Shown in pieces: positions 16,133-25,575 of a stretch of 64,000 nucleotides of DNA. The notes under the pieces were generated by a model that worked only from the letters and a program-made list of their open reading frames with translations, searched no databases and was not told the origin of the DNA. The translations under genes and the position numbers were made by a program. Every line of letters starts with the position of its first letter. Position 1 is the stretch's first letter. Origin of the DNA: Anaerolineae bacterium (lineage in GTDB: Bacteria; Chloroflexota; Anaerolineae; Promineifilales; Promineifilaceae); assembly GCA_023382655.1 (NCBI GenBank), contig JAHDWK010000020.1, forward strand, positions 62,001-126,000. Reading direction: 5' to 3'.

Positions 16133-17764
16133 TCACCGCCCCGCCGTCACCAACGTTAACTCCACATACCGGTCTTCTGCCTGAATATTCGGGTCATCTG
16201 TGTTCCGGTGATCTTCAGGTGGAAGCGTAGCCTCCACCACAAAACGGGCCGGATCGATCCCCTGTGAAACCAGATAATCTACCACCGACTGCGCCCGTCC
16301 CTCGGCCACTTCCAAGATGTCAGCTTCCGTCCAGGGCGGATCGTTAACGGGCCAGGCGGAAGAGCCTTTCACACGTAAGAACAGGCCGATGCTTTGCGAC
16401 AATGTGGGCACGACACAGTTATCCAGAATCCGGCGCGATTCCAATGTCAACTCGGTAGATTCGGGCAGGAAGGTGAAAGTGCGGCAGGGTAGTATGGCCA
16501 AAGTAGCCGCATCACCGGTACTCACCGTGCTTAAATCCAGTTGGGAGGAAATCGAAAACGTGTCATTGACCGGCGTTCCGTTAGGCTGCAAGCTGGCTTG
16601 CTCGGCCGCGCGGGTCACGAATCCAGGGTTAATCAGCTCTTCCACGTTATCACCAGGTACGGGTACATCGGAAGCAGCCCAGACGCGCCGGGCAATGGAG
16701 AGCCGGTTGAGAATGGGGCGCGTGTCACGCATGACAAAAGCGTTATCGCCCAGATCGGCCTGGGCCACGCTTTCCAGCCAGAGGCGTAAATCGTCACTGG
16801 CGGATTCCGGGTAAACAAAGCTCCAATCGTTGTGCCCCCAATTGGCGATGTGGACGGCGGCCGTGTCAAAATTTTCCACCTGGTCTTTGAGCGTGGCAAA
16901 CCAGGCATTGTGGAAGTTTTGCACCAGGTTGGCATCGTTGGCGATGGTGTCCCGCGAGGTGACGATCACATCCATGACGATGCGTAGCTGGTTGGAACTG
17001 AGCAGCGGTTGACCGCCGCTTTGTTCGGCGTCGTAAATGTCTGGTTCCCAGCCGGAGACAACATCCGCCTGACCGTTGTTGAAGGCGGCCACAGCATCGG
17101 CCACACTGTCTTGGGGCACCAGCGTCACCTGGGAGCGCGGGCTGAGTTGGGCAATGGAAAGAACATAGTAGACAAAGTATTCACCGACGCTGCCGCGTGA
17201 GAAGGCGATGCGTTTGTCTTGCAGGTCGTTGATGGTGGGAGTGTCACGACCCCACAACTGGTCGGCGCCGGCGCTTTCGTCTACAACGGCCGTGACCACA
17301 CCGGGACTGGTCAGCGCCACCGAATCCAACGTGGTCAGCAGGCAATCCCAGATGCCGGCGTTCAGCAGAGCCGTGCGCTGTTCCTCGGATACGTCGTAAG
17401 CGGGGTCTTCGTCCAGAAAGAAGGGGACAATGCCCAGGTGGAAGCCATTGGCAATGTCTTGCCCGGACATTTGCAGTTGTTGCAAGGTGAAGTAGCTGCC
17501 AAAGGCATCCGCGCCACAGATGTAAGTGGGACGGCCGTCGTTGGGATCATAATTTGGCCCCCAAATCGGCTCCGGGGATTCCAGACTGACGTTAACGGTC
17601 TGGGTGCTGACGGGGGCGGTGGTGGATGCGGCCACGGCCGTGGCCACTCCCTCGGCCGTCTGGTCTTCCATGGCATTGTTGATCAGGCTAAAAGTGATGA
17701 AACCACAAACGGCCACCAGGGCCACACCGACAATGCCGATAAAAATGAGACGTGTTCTGTCCAT
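16133..17764 (-). CDS. ABC-type solute-binding protein fused to an OmpA-like domain
   Basis: A 543-residue protein with one N-terminal membrane anchor (residues 6-28), followed by a low-complexity linker and then a binding-protein domain of the taurine/phosphonate type (YICGADAFGSYFTLQQL, GRDTPTINDLQDKRIAFSRGSVGEYFVYYVL). The last 130 residues are OmpA-like (FLPESTELTLESRRILDNCV ... GRAQSVVDYLVSQGIDPARF), a fold that usually grips peptidoglycan or a wall polymer. The protein thus seems tethered to the membrane and to the wall while binding a ligand. It forms a pair with the VWA lipoprotein gene 57 bases downstream. I recall similar pairs in other bacteria near toxic-anion (TelA-like) genes; none is visible here. 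Confidence 0.75.
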   Translation of the reverse strand: MDRTRLIFIGIVGVALVAVCGFITFSLINNAMEDQTAEGVATAVAASTTAPVSTQTVNVSLESPEPIWGPNYDPNDGRPTYICGADAFGSYFTLQQLQMSGQDIANGFHLGIVPFFLDEDPAYDVSEEQRTALLNAGIWDCLLTTLDSVALTSPGVVTAVVDESAGADQLWGRDTPTINDLQDKRIAFSRGSVGEYFVYYVLSIAQLSPRSQVTLVPQDSVADAVAAFNNGQADVVSGWEPDIYDAEQSGGQPLLSSNQLRIVMDVIVTSRDTIANDANLVQNFHNAWFATLKDQVENFDTAAVHIANWGHNDWSFVYPESASDDLRLWLESVAQADLGDNAFVMRDTRPILNRLSIARRVWAASDVPVPGDNVEELINPGFVTRAAEQASLQPNGTPVNDTFSISSQLDLSTVSTGDAATLAILPCRTFTFLPESTELTLESRRILDNCVVPTLSQSIGLFLRVKGSSAWPVNDPPWTEADILEVAEGRAQSVVDYLVSQGIDPARFVVEATLPPEDHRNTDDPNIQAEDRYVELTLVTAGR

Positions 17765-17854
17765 AATCGCTCTCCACTCCTTTCACAATGGGAAATGATT
17801 AACGGGTAGTACGTGTACAGTTGATGGCTGGTTGCTGAGTCAAACCAGCAAATC

Positions 17855-19348
17855 CTATGATGAAATGACACTGAGCGGGATGAAACCGACGAGGCGTTGA
17901 TCGCTGTGGGCACGGCCGTGTCCATCCACTGCACACATCGCGTCATCCTCACTCGCAAAAATGCGCACCCCATCCCGCGCCTCGCGTTCAATCCGGCAGC
18001 CGCCGCCACATAGCGGCAGGTCGGGGCAGTGGTGGCACTTGGTCGGCAGCCCGGCCCACACCGGGTCGTCTTCCCGCTCGCGGAAACTGCGGAACAACTC
18101 ACTGCGCCAGATTTGTTCCCAGGGGTCACGCAATATGTTCCCGGCGGCCACATAAAAAGACTGGCAGGGCAGCACATCCCCGTTTGGCTCAATGCAAATG
18201 GAATACTCGCCCGCGTTGCAGCGTTTCGCGCCAATTTCCAGTTCCACGGGCGACATACGGCAGTATTCGGTGGGTGTGTACCAGAGGAAACGCATCCCCT
18301 TTTCCTGGGCATGGTCGCGCACGCGGATGAGCAGCGGTGGCATTTCCGCTTCCGCGATGGCGTTGGGGTCGGCAAACCCCCCGCCACTGTAGATCATGCC
18401 GTTCATGGCAAAGGTGCGGATGCCCAGATCGTAGAGAAAATCAATAATCTCTTCGGCGTGATCCATGTTGCAGCGCATGAGGGTGGTGTTGGTGATGGTG
18501 TGCAGGTTGCTGGCGACGGCGTTTTTAATGCCGCGCACGGTCTGATGGAAGGATCGGGCGTTCATCACCGCGTCATGCACATCGGGGCGGTTGGAACCGA
18601 GGGTGATTTGCACGTGGTTCAGCCCGGCGGCTTCCAGTTCTTGCAGATAGGGCAGGTGGGCCAGGCGACGGCCGTTCGTATTCATCCCCACCACATGCCC
18701 CAAGCTATCCGCATACCGAATAATCTCCGGTAAATCTGGGTGCAGCGTCGCCTCGCCGCCGGTAATTATCAGGTGGGGCACACCTACTTCGTGCAATTTG
18801 TCAATCACCCGGAACCACTCGGATTTGCCCAGCGAGGGCATGTCAAAACGGGCCGGTTCGTTGTAACAATGGTTGCAGCCATTGTTGCAGCCGTAGGTAA
18901 TCGCCAGGTCGGCTTTGTAGGGCGCATCGGCGCGGTGGCTGAACAGGGCCGTGCGCTGCAAATCTTCGACGGCGCAGGTGGGGCAGCCTGTCTCCGGCTC
19001 ACGGAAACGGTGTACCATCTCATACATCTGCCCCAACTCTTTCTGTAACTGCGGCCAATCCTGGCGATGCACCTGGCGGCGTAAATTGGCCTTCACCTGC
19101 GGCTGTGGCAGGTCACACAGTGCCAGATAAGCCATGTGCAGGGCGGTGGGGTTCAGGTGAATGGCGTCGGTGACGTCCACAAAGAGGACGCCGCTGCTGT
19201 CTGGTTCCACCCGCAAATGGATGCGCTTCTGGCCGCCGGGCAGCGCCACGCGAAAGGTGTGCATCCCTGGCGTGGGCCGGGGTAGGTCGCCAAAAACGGC
19301 GCGGAATCCCTGCCAATCTTGCCGGACACTTTGCAGCAAATTTACCAT
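17855..19348 (-). CDS. Radical SAM/SPASM protein with PqqD-like N-terminus
   Basis: A 497-residue protein. The radical SAM cluster motif is CNNGCNHC (Cys154, Cys158, Cys161), followed by GGEATLHPDL and NTNGRRL, typical of the fold. The C-terminal third is SPASM-like: PNGDVLPCQSFYVAAGNILRD, then KCHHCPDLPLCGGGC with further cluster cysteines. Residues 50-90 (GVLFVDVTDAIHLNPTALHMAYLAL) resemble a PqqD-type peptide-recognition domain, and CPTC at 122-125 could add another site. Such enzymes modify ribosomal peptides or mature proteins. No precursor peptide was recognised, so the target may be one of the operon's exported proteins. It shares 7 bases with the upstream zinc-ribbon gene. Confidence 0.85.
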   Translation of the reverse strand: MVNLLQSVRQDWQGFRAVFGDLPRPTPGMHTFRVALPGGQKRIHLRVEPDSSGVLFVDVTDAIHLNPTALHMAYLALCDLPQPQVKANLRRQVHRQDWPQLQKELGQMYEMVHRFREPETGCPTCAVEDLQRTALFSHRADAPYKADLAITYGCNNGCNHCYNEPARFDMPSLGKSEWFRVIDKLHEVGVPHLIITGGEATLHPDLPEIIRYADSLGHVVGMNTNGRRLAHLPYLQELEAAGLNHVQITLGSNRPDVHDAVMNARSFHQTVRGIKNAVASNLHTITNTTLMRCNMDHAEEIIDFLYDLGIRTFAMNGMIYSGGGFADPNAIAEAEMPPLLIRVRDHAQEKGMRFLWYTPTEYCRMSPVELEIGAKRCNAGEYSICIEPNGDVLPCQSFYVAAGNILRDPWEQIWRSELFRSFREREDDPVWAGLPTKCHHCPDLPLCGGGCRIEREARDGVRIFASEDDAMCAVDGHGRAHSDQRLVGFIPLSVISS

Positions 19349-19683
19349 TTGGGGGCCTCCTCAAACTGGTAGGATGCGCCGCAGAAGGGGCAGTTGACAA
19401 AAATGGCCCCGGCCTTAATTTCAATCGAGTCCTTATCCAACACGCCGCCGCAATTCTGGCACTTGATTTGCTCCAGATTCATGTCACCGCTGAGATCAAC
19501 TTTTTGCACGATGGTGGTTTGGGAGGGCTGGGGTTTGACGCGGGCCATGTAGACGAAGGCCGCGGCCGCGCCCAACAAAATCACGCCGAAAACAATGCGC
19601 AAAGGCACCCCCTGCGACCCGGCAATAAAAACAAAACCAAAAAACACCAACACGGCTGCAATTCCATATGAGAGGTATTTCAT
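19342..19683 (-). CDS. Membrane protein with C-terminal zinc ribbon
   Basis: A 113-residue protein with two N-terminal hydrophobic helices (about 5-25 and 30-47), a linker, and a zinc ribbon of the CxxC...CxxC type (IKCQNCGGVL and VNCPFCGASY). It is the first gene of the radical SAM operon and its end overlaps the next start. It could place a zinc ribbon at the cytoplasmic face as a docking site for the radical SAM enzyme (inference). The family is not recognised beyond this. Confidence 0.7.
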   Translation of the reverse strand: MKYLSYGIAAVLVFFGFVFIAGSQGVPLRIVFGVILLGAAAAFVYMARVKPQPSQTTIVQKVDLSGDMNLEQIKCQNCGGVLDKDSIEIKAGAIFVNCPFCGASYQFEEAPKW

Positions 19684-19712
19684 GTTGCCTCCTTATCCTA
19701 TATTCTGGGGGG

Positions 19713-20081
19713 TCACCTGCTAATTGGCAAAATGCGGGCACGGAGTTTGTGTTCATCTACAATAATTAGAGCGCCCGTTTTCAAAATTGCTTCATGTTGT
19801 TTGACGGCCGTGACCAGCAAATCCTTGAGAGCTTCTGGAGTAACATCTTGGGTACGAACTTGTACCACACTGGGGGATTTGGCCTGTGTGGCGGTCAAGA
19901 TCGCGCCAAAATCCAGATCATGCGTAAAAACAATATGCTCGTTTTCTCTAACCCAGCGCAGGATTTCCACGTCAGTGGCGCTTATTGCGCCGATATTTGA
20001 CCAGTGGCTTGCTTCCCAACCCTCGTCTTCAAACACTTTCACCCAAAGCGGGGACAAATTCATATCAATGACAAACTTCAT
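19713..20081 (-). CDS. DUF5615 PIN-like toxin
   Basis: A 122-residue protein beginning MKFVIDMNLSPLWVKVFEDEGWEASHW, followed by VFTHDLDFG and the C-terminal GALIIVDEHKLRARILPIS. This is the DUF5615 (Mut7-C/PIN-like) pattern with the acidic residues expected of a nuclease. Members are toxins paired with DUF433 proteins. The antitoxin gene ends two bases upstream, so the two are translated together. The ATG is fixed by the conserved N-terminus. A frame extension upstream exists but overlaps the antitoxin. Confidence 0.85.
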   Translation of the reverse strand: MKFVIDMNLSPLWVKVFEDEGWEASHWSNIGAISATDVEILRWVRENEHIVFTHDLDFGAILTATQAKSPSVVQVRTQDVTPEALKDLLVTAVKQHEAILKTGALIIVDEHKLRARILPISR

Positions 20082-20083
20082 GG

Positions 20084-20308
20084 CTATGCCAGAGGGACCT
20101 CCACTTCTTCTACTCGCCATGCAGCGTAGGTTAATGCCTGTGTGACATCTTCTTCTTCAAGATAAGGGTACAAAGCTAATATCTCGGCTGTCGTATGCCC
20201 TGAAGCAACCAACCCTACTACTGTGCCTACGGTCACCCGCATCCCTCGGATGATTGGTTTGCCACCCATAATCTGAGGATCAAAGGTAATGCGTGTTAAT
20301 TCATTCAT
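20084..20308 (-). CDS. DUF433 antitoxin
   Basis: A 74-residue protein: RITFDPQIMGGKPIIRGMRVTVGTVVGLVASGHTTAEILALYPYLEEEDVTQALTYA, the full DUF433 helix-turn-helix domain with the GKPxIRGxR motif. It neutralises the DUF5615 toxin encoded just downstream and very likely represses their shared promoter. The start has AAGGA ten bases upstream. A second DUF433 gene of the same kind, with a broken partner, stands at 61881. Confidence 0.88.
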   Translation of the reverse strand: MNELTRITFDPQIMGGKPIIRGMRVTVGTVVGLVASGHTTAEILALYPYLEEEDVTQALTYAAWRVEEVEVPLA

Positions 20309-20439
20309 AATATGTTGTCCTTCTGTACGCCTGCCAGATAATGTCTGGTTTGCCAGATAATGCCTGGTCATTGTATCACGAATCTTGCTGATGGTGGCGA
20401 GATGGCTGGTAATACCAGTTGGGTAAACACCAAAGATAT

Positions 20440-23400
20440 TTACCCAACTGTGTCTGCCCCACATTGTGGCCACAATTGCACGATTTCGCGGTGGAAGGGC
20501 ACGGCCGTCAAAAACCGCTCTCTCATCTCCACATCCACAATACCGGCGGCCCGTTCTTGCAGCAGGTGGTAGGCCTCAGTGAGGATGGTGGCGGCACGGC
20601 CGTCATCCGCCGCTTGCAACACCTGGTAACAGGTCAGGTAGACGCGCAGCGGTTCATCCGTACCGTGCAGGTTGCCCGTTTGCAGGTAGGTGAGAATGGT
20701 ATTCACGTGGGCCACGGCCGTGTCCAGATTCCCCTGCGCCAGCGCCAGCCGCGCCAGCCCTGCCAGCGACTCCTGCTCCCAATTCAAATTACCCACTTCC
20801 CGGCACAATGCCGCTGCCCGCTCATAGGCTGCCGCCGCTTCTGCCCACTGGCCCAACGCCACCTGCGCATGGCCGATAGTACGCCAGGCCAGACTACCCT
20901 CTGAGCGCAGCCCCACTTTTTCGGTAATTTCCACTGCCTGCTGCGCGTAAATCAATGCCTGCGCCTGGTCTCCTTGCTGGTGGTGTAGCAGAGAGAGGTA
21001 AACCAGTACCTCTACTTCACTTTGGGCATTATTCGTTTCCCGGTATTTGCTGAGTAGAGGCTCATACAGAGTCATCGCCTGGGCATAATCACCTTGATAC
21101 AAGGCGAGCGTGCCCAGGTTGAGCAGAGACAGATTTTCGCCGTAACTGTCCGACATTTCCTGGCGCAGACGCAGCGATTGCCGTTGGTATGTTTCGGCGA
21201 TGCGGTATTGTCCCAGATGGGCCGCCACTAACCCCAGGTTGCCTAATACAAAACTTTCATTGCGCCGGTCGCCGATGGCCTGCATAACAGATAAAGCCGC
21301 CTCATAATGTGTGCGGGCGGTGGCATAGTCGCTTTGGGAGAGGGCCACCACGCCCAGATTGTTCAGTAAGATGCTCTCACCGCGCCGGTTGTTGGCCTGC
21401 TGTTTCAGGGTAAGCGACTCCTGGTACTGCTGCTGTGCTTCGGCATAATCCCCTTTGGCCCAGGCCACATTGCCCAGGTTCATCAGGCAGTCGGCGGCCA
21501 GGTCGGTCTGGCGGGCACGGGCGGCCAGGTCGTGGGCGTGGCGGAAACAGCGGCGCGCCTTCTCGTAGTCTGCCTGGCGGAAGAGGGCGCGCCCCCATTG
21601 CAAATAGGCGGCGGCCTCTTGCTCGGCGTGGCGGGCCAGGCGGGACATGGCCAGGGCTTGTTGGGCGGCTTCGCAGGCGGCGTCGTAATCGCCGGTGACT
21701 TCGGCGTAACGGGCCTGGCGCAGAGCGACATCGGCTTCTTTGCTGTGGTCGCGTAGCAGACGGGCCAGCCGGTGTAGGGCGGTCAGGTCGGTCTGCTGTT
21801 GGCTGCGGTCGCCTTGCAGGTCAAATAGTTGTTCGCGGTGTTGGTGCAGGTCGTAGAGACGGCCGTACTCCCCTTCCGGCATCAGCGTCAATGCCCGGCT
21901 CAAGTAATCCACCGCTTCTTCATTGGCAAAGCGGTCGGCGGCGGCCAACGCCGCTTTGACCAGGTATTCTTGTTTTTTGGGCAGGTTTTCGCTACGGTCG
22001 TAATGAAACGCCAGCAAATCTACAAACCGTTCCGCATCCAATTCCTCGATATACTGCGCCAACTGTTCGTGCAAAATGGCGCGGGTGGCATAGGACAGGC
22101 TGGTGTAGGTCACTTCCTGGGTGACGATGTGTTTGAACATATAGACCAGTTCTGGCTCTGGCTGGTCCACAGGCGTCAGGTCTAGCTTTTCCAGTTCCAC
22201 TAGATGGCTGCGCACCTGCTCGGCCGTACCCAGTTCCGGGTAATAACCCAACAGCCAGCCAAAACGGAAGAGGCGGCCGATGATGCTGGCGATTTTCAGG
22301 GTAAGTTTCTGGTCTTCGTTCAACTGGTCAATGCGGCTGAGGATGAGGCTGTGCAGACTGCTGGGCAGTTCCAGATTTTGCAGGGCGGCGGCGTCGCGCA
22401 AATTGAGGCCACGATCATGCAGGTAGTTGATCAGCTCTTCCACGTAAAAAGGATTGCCCTGGGCGCGCTCGATAATCTGGCTGATGAGGCTGGCGGGTAC
22501 GGCCGTGGCGCTGGCGGCAAATAGCTGTTTGAGTTTGATCTGTGTTAATTCCTGGGCTTCGGCAGGAGAGAGTTCGGTGAGGGGCACGGCCGTGAAATGA
22601 GGCAGCGCTTCCAGGCGAGGCTTTTGCAGGCGCGTGTATTCCGGCGGCCGGTAAGCCATGATGATCAGCACTGGCAGAGGCACAATCACCCGGCCCAGCG
22701 CTTCCAGCAAATCGTGGGAAATGGGGTCAATCCAGTGCAAATCTTCAAAGACAAACACCAGCGCCGCCCCCTCGGCCCGCGTCTGCCCGGCTCGGCTGTG
22801 CATACAGGCCAGCAGCAATGCCTCCAACGCCGAGCGGCGCGCTTTGGCGTCCAGCGATTGGGTGAAGGTGTTTTCGGTGACCGGCAGTCCTAAAACGGCA
22901 GCCAATAGCGGGATCGCTTCCTGCCGCTCTGGGGCCAGCCGCGCCACCTGCGCCTGCAAGGTTTGCATTTGCTGCGCCAGCGAATCGGCGGGATTGATGC
23001 CCAGGAAGGCAAACCAGATGGGCAGCCAGACCAGGTAGGGGATGTTCGCGCCGTAAGATTGGCACTCGCCCAGGTAAATGGGCAGACCCTCGGCTTCGGC
23101 CAGCCGCGTGATTTCGTTGACCAGGCGGGATTTGCCCATGCCGGCTTCGGCCGTAATGCCAATGATCTGGCCGTGTCCCTGGCGGGCCAGCGCCAGCTTT
23201 TGCCGGATGCGCTCTAACTCGGCGCGGCGGCCGACCAGGGGAATGCTGTAATCGGGCGCTTGCAGGAAGCCGGTTTGCGGCCGCCGCCGCCGGGTGAGGG
23301 AGAAGACGGGCACGGTTTCGCTCTTGCCTTTGAGAGGCACGGCCGCGACCGGTTCCAGGTAATAACCGCGCCGCAGCAGCTTTTCTACCGTTTCGCTGAC

Positions 23401-24576
23401 GAGGATTTGGCCCGGTTCGGCGCGTTCCATGAGGCGGGCGGCCAGATTGACATGATCGCCCAACACGCCATAGGTGCGCCGGGATTGGCTGCCGTAGGAA
23501 CCGGCGCGCATGACACCCCGGCTCATGCCAATTTGTACGGGCGCAGCCGCCAGGAAGGGTAGTTTTTCCAGTTCCAGGGCGGCGTTGGCGGCGCGGAAGG
23601 CGTCGTCTTCATGGGCAATGGGTGCGCCAAAGGAGGCATAGAGGTAGCTGCCTTTGTCACCGATGGTCAGTTGTAGCAATGCGCCGCCGTATTGGGTGAG
23701 GATGTTTTGCACGCGGTGGACAAAATCGTCTAGTTTGTGGGCAGCGTCGGGATCATCTTCGTAGTTGAGGCCGGTGAAGCGGAGGAAGAGAGCGACTGAC
23801 GGCCGTAACTCCGTCAAAAACTGTCCCTGCCCGGTCTGTTCGCGCTGGTAGACGGCCGTGAGCAGCCAGGGGCGGGTCTGGGCCAGCGTCAGGGCGTCGG
23901 TGGGTAGGGGGGGCCATTGCTGGGCGGGTACGGCCGTCAGCAGATCGGCAATAACGGCAAAGGCGTAGCCGGAACTGGCCTCACGGCGCCATTCGGCCAG
24001 GGTGACGGCTTTGCCCAATGACTCCACAGTAGCCTGGTCGGCCAGGACTTCGCCGGGTTGGGCCAGCTTTTCGGCGGCGGCCAGGCGGGTTATAGTGCGC
24101 CCGGCCAGGGTATCGAGCAGTTGGATGGTTGGGTCGCCCACCAGAAAACGACGGGCGCTGCCGCTGGTGACGGCCGTTTTCATCGCCAGCCGCGCCGTAT
24201 GCCCGTCGGCCAGGGTGATTTCGCTAAAGGCGGCCATGACGGTCTGCAAGGCCAGTGCCGCCGCCACTGCCCGTTTGCCGGCCGACCCGTGCCGTTCATC
24301 AAACCAGCAGGTGATGGAATCCCCGGCAAAACTGATGACGCTGCCGCCGAAATACTCTACCTGGGCGATCAACGCGTCATAGACGGTGTTCAGGTGGCGG
24401 GAGAGTTCTTCCGCGCCGCGCCGGGGGCCGAAGAGCAGCGCCAGCCGTTCGGTGAGGGGGGTGAAGCCGGAGATGTCGGCAAATAGGGCGGCGCCGACGG
24501 CCGTGTCTGGCAAGGTAATACCCTGCCACAGGGCCAGGCGGCGATCAACGGGTATGTAGGCGGCAAATGTGTCCAT
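20440..24576 (-). CDS. Tandem class III nucleotide cyclase / STAND ATPase / TPR protein
   Basis: About 1378 residues, soluble. Cyclase domain 1 (25-200) has metal Asp34 in LFADISGFT and Asp86 in AGDS. Cyclase domain 2 (258-428) keeps GDKG but has Arg266 where the first Asp belongs, so it is likely a regulatory half. A STAND/AAA ATPase follows (Walker A AEAGMGKS near 476-483; VFEDLHWID as Walker B), then a winged region. About 400 residues of TPR repeats (such as LNNLGVVALSQSDYATARTHYEAAL) end the chain. The C1/C2-plus-ATPase plan is that of soluble adenylyl cyclase. It probably makes cAMP on binding a partner through the TPRs. The chosen ATG matches the paralogue at 51107. Confidence 0.9.
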   Translation of the reverse strand: MDTFAAYIPVDRRLALWQGITLPDTAVGAALFADISGFTPLTERLALLFGPRRGAEELSRHLNTVYDALIAQVEYFGGSVISFAGDSITCWFDERHGSAGKRAVAAALALQTVMAAFSEITLADGHTARLAMKTAVTSGSARRFLVGDPTIQLLDTLAGRTITRLAAAEKLAQPGEVLADQATVESLGKAVTLAEWRREASSGYAFAVIADLLTAVPAQQWPPLPTDALTLAQTRPWLLTAVYQREQTGQGQFLTELRPSVALFLRFTGLNYEDDPDAAHKLDDFVHRVQNILTQYGGALLQLTIGDKGSYLYASFGAPIAHEDDAFRAANAALELEKLPFLAAAPVQIGMSRGVMRAGSYGSQSRRTYGVLGDHVNLAARLMERAEPGQILVSETVEKLLRRGYYLEPVAAVPLKGKSETVPVFSLTRRRRPQTGFLQAPDYSIPLVGRRAELERIRQKLALARQGHGQIIGITAEAGMGKSRLVNEITRLAEAEGLPIYLGECQSYGANIPYLVWLPIWFAFLGINPADSLAQQMQTLQAQVARLAPERQEAIPLLAAVLGLPVTENTFTQSLDAKARRSALEALLLACMHSRAGQTRAEGAALVFVFEDLHWIDPISHDLLEALGRVIVPLPVLIIMAYRPPEYTRLQKPRLEALPHFTAVPLTELSPAEAQELTQIKLKQLFAASATAVPASLISQIIERAQGNPFYVEELINYLHDRGLNLRDAAALQNLELPSSLHSLILSRIDQLNEDQKLTLKIASIIGRLFRFGWLLGYYPELGTAEQVRSHLVELEKLDLTPVDQPEPELVYMFKHIVTQEVTYTSLSYATRAILHEQLAQYIEELDAERFVDLLAFHYDRSENLPKKQEYLVKAALAAADRFANEEAVDYLSRALTLMPEGEYGRLYDLHQHREQLFDLQGDRSQQQTDLTALHRLARLLRDHSKEADVALRQARYAEVTGDYDAACEAAQQALAMSRLARHAEQEAAAYLQWGRALFRQADYEKARRCFRHAHDLAARARQTDLAADCLMNLGNVAWAKGDYAEAQQQYQESLTLKQQANNRRGESILLNNLGVVALSQSDYATARTHYEAALSVMQAIGDRRNESFVLGNLGLVAAHLGQYRIAETYQRQSLRLRQEMSDSYGENLSLLNLGTLALYQGDYAQAMTLYEPLLSKYRETNNAQSEVEVLVYLSLLHHQQGDQAQALIYAQQAVEITEKVGLRSEGSLAWRTIGHAQVALGQWAEAAAAYERAAALCREVGNLNWEQESLAGLARLALAQGNLDTAVAHVNTILTYLQTGNLHGTDEPLRVYLTCYQVLQAADDGRAATILTEAYHLLQERAAGIVDVEMRERFLTAVPFHREIVQLWPQCGADTVG

Positions 24577-24750
24577 CGTTTTGACCTGCCCATTTGTACT
24601 GCAAGCGGGCGGTAAATTCAACCGGGGCGACGTGAAAATTGGCGCGCCGCCAAATGGTTTTTCGCACGGCCGTGATCCTCGGCGTAAAATCTGCTGCCTG
24701 GAGATGGTATTGACGGCCGTGACGTGGTAGGCAAGCAGGTCTCGGTGAGC

Positions 24751-24845
24751 AAAGGTGGGGCGGCACGGTGGGGACAGCATCCCTACGGGCTGAGAGGCGG
24801 CCGCAGCACAACCACAGCAACCAGAAGACCGCGCCAGAGCAGGGA
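24751..24845. repeat. REP-like repeat, left flank of the RAYT gene
   Basis: It starts AAAGGTGGGGCGGCACGGTG and ends AGAAGACCGCGCCAGAGCAG. The same two end blocks, in the same order and orientation, recur at 25576-25640 to the right of the transposase gene. The middle differs. Confidence 0.75.
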
Positions 24846-24900
24846 TGGTATTCTGTATTTAGATAGCAGCCCTGCTGGGGCGAGGTCTTCCCCGGTCGTT

Positions 24901-24925
24901 GTGGCCGGTCTCCCGACCGTGCCAC
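24901..24925. repeat. REP palindrome
   Basis: A 25-base imperfect palindrome running GTGGCCGGTC ... GACCGTGCCAC. The same unit occurs twice inside the coding region of the gene at 51107, and related halves (GCGGCACGGTC ... GACCGGCCGC) lie at 25644-25675. Confidence 0.8.
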
Positions 24926-25009
24926 ATGTGTTTGCCAGTCACCAGCCTTTTGCCATTGGCATTAGTTTGCTTTTAGCGCGGCATTGTTCCCTGACGTACA
25001 ATTTGTGGC

Positions 25010-25555
25010 ATGGAAACGTACCAGATTCAGGAGGGCGCCGTCCTCTACTACCTCACCTTCACCGTCATCGAATGGCTGCCTGTCTTTGTGGCCGCAGAAC
25101 CATGCAAAATCCTCACCGACAGCCTGAATTACTGCCACCACCACAAAGCGTTGCGCATCAACGCTTTTGTCCTCATGCCCACCCATGCCCACGTCATGCT
25201 GTTTGACGCTGACTTCGACAATGACCGCCTGCGTAACACTGTCCGCGATATGCGCCAATTCACCGGGCGACAACTGGCCGACCACAGTGAAAAGCACCTG
25301 CCCGCCGCCTTTGCCCAGGTGATGCAAGGCACAGCCCGCACCGACCGTGCCCGGCAGTTCTGGCAACAAAGCAAACATGCGGTGGCGATCTGGACGGCCG
25401 AATTCTGGCAGACAAAAGTACGATATATCCATGACAACCCGGTGCGCAAGGGGCTGGTGTGGGAGACAACGGCATGGCGGTTTTCGTCGGCGGCTTATTG
25501 GCTGCTGGACCCGCCGGGAGAGACGGATGTGATATTGACGGAGGTGGTGTGGTGA
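25010..25555 (+). CDS. REP-associated tyrosine transposase (RAYT)
   Basis: A 181-residue protein of the Y1/HUH family. The HUH motif is MPTHAHVML (His59 and His61), and the C-terminal signature KVRYIHDNPVRKGLV is characteristic of RAYTs rather than IS200. RAYTs recognise and cut REP palindromes and spread them. This gene is flanked on both sides by REP-like repeats, which supports the call. The length (181) is within the family range and the frame is intact. Unlike true insertion sequences these genes are usually kept as single copies. Confidence 0.88.
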   Translation: METYQIQEGAVLYYLTFTVIEWLPVFVAAEPCKILTDSLNYCHHHKALRINAFVLMPTHAHVMLFDADFDNDRLRNTVRDMRQFTGRQLADHSEKHLPAAFAQVMQGTARTDRARQFWQQSKHAVAIWTAEFWQTKVRYIHDNPVRKGLVWETTAWRFSSAAYWLLDPPGETDVILTEVVW

Positions 25556-25575
25556 GTAAAGAGGTTCCGGTTGGC

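Larger units (their letters stand above)
24577..25009. other. Intergenic region carrying REP-type repeats
   Basis: It contains the upstream region of the cyclase gene (with two ACGGCCGT octamers near 24665 and 24713) and then REP-related sequence up to the RAYT gene. No other gene is supported; longer frames here run through repeat sequence. Confidence 0.6.
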
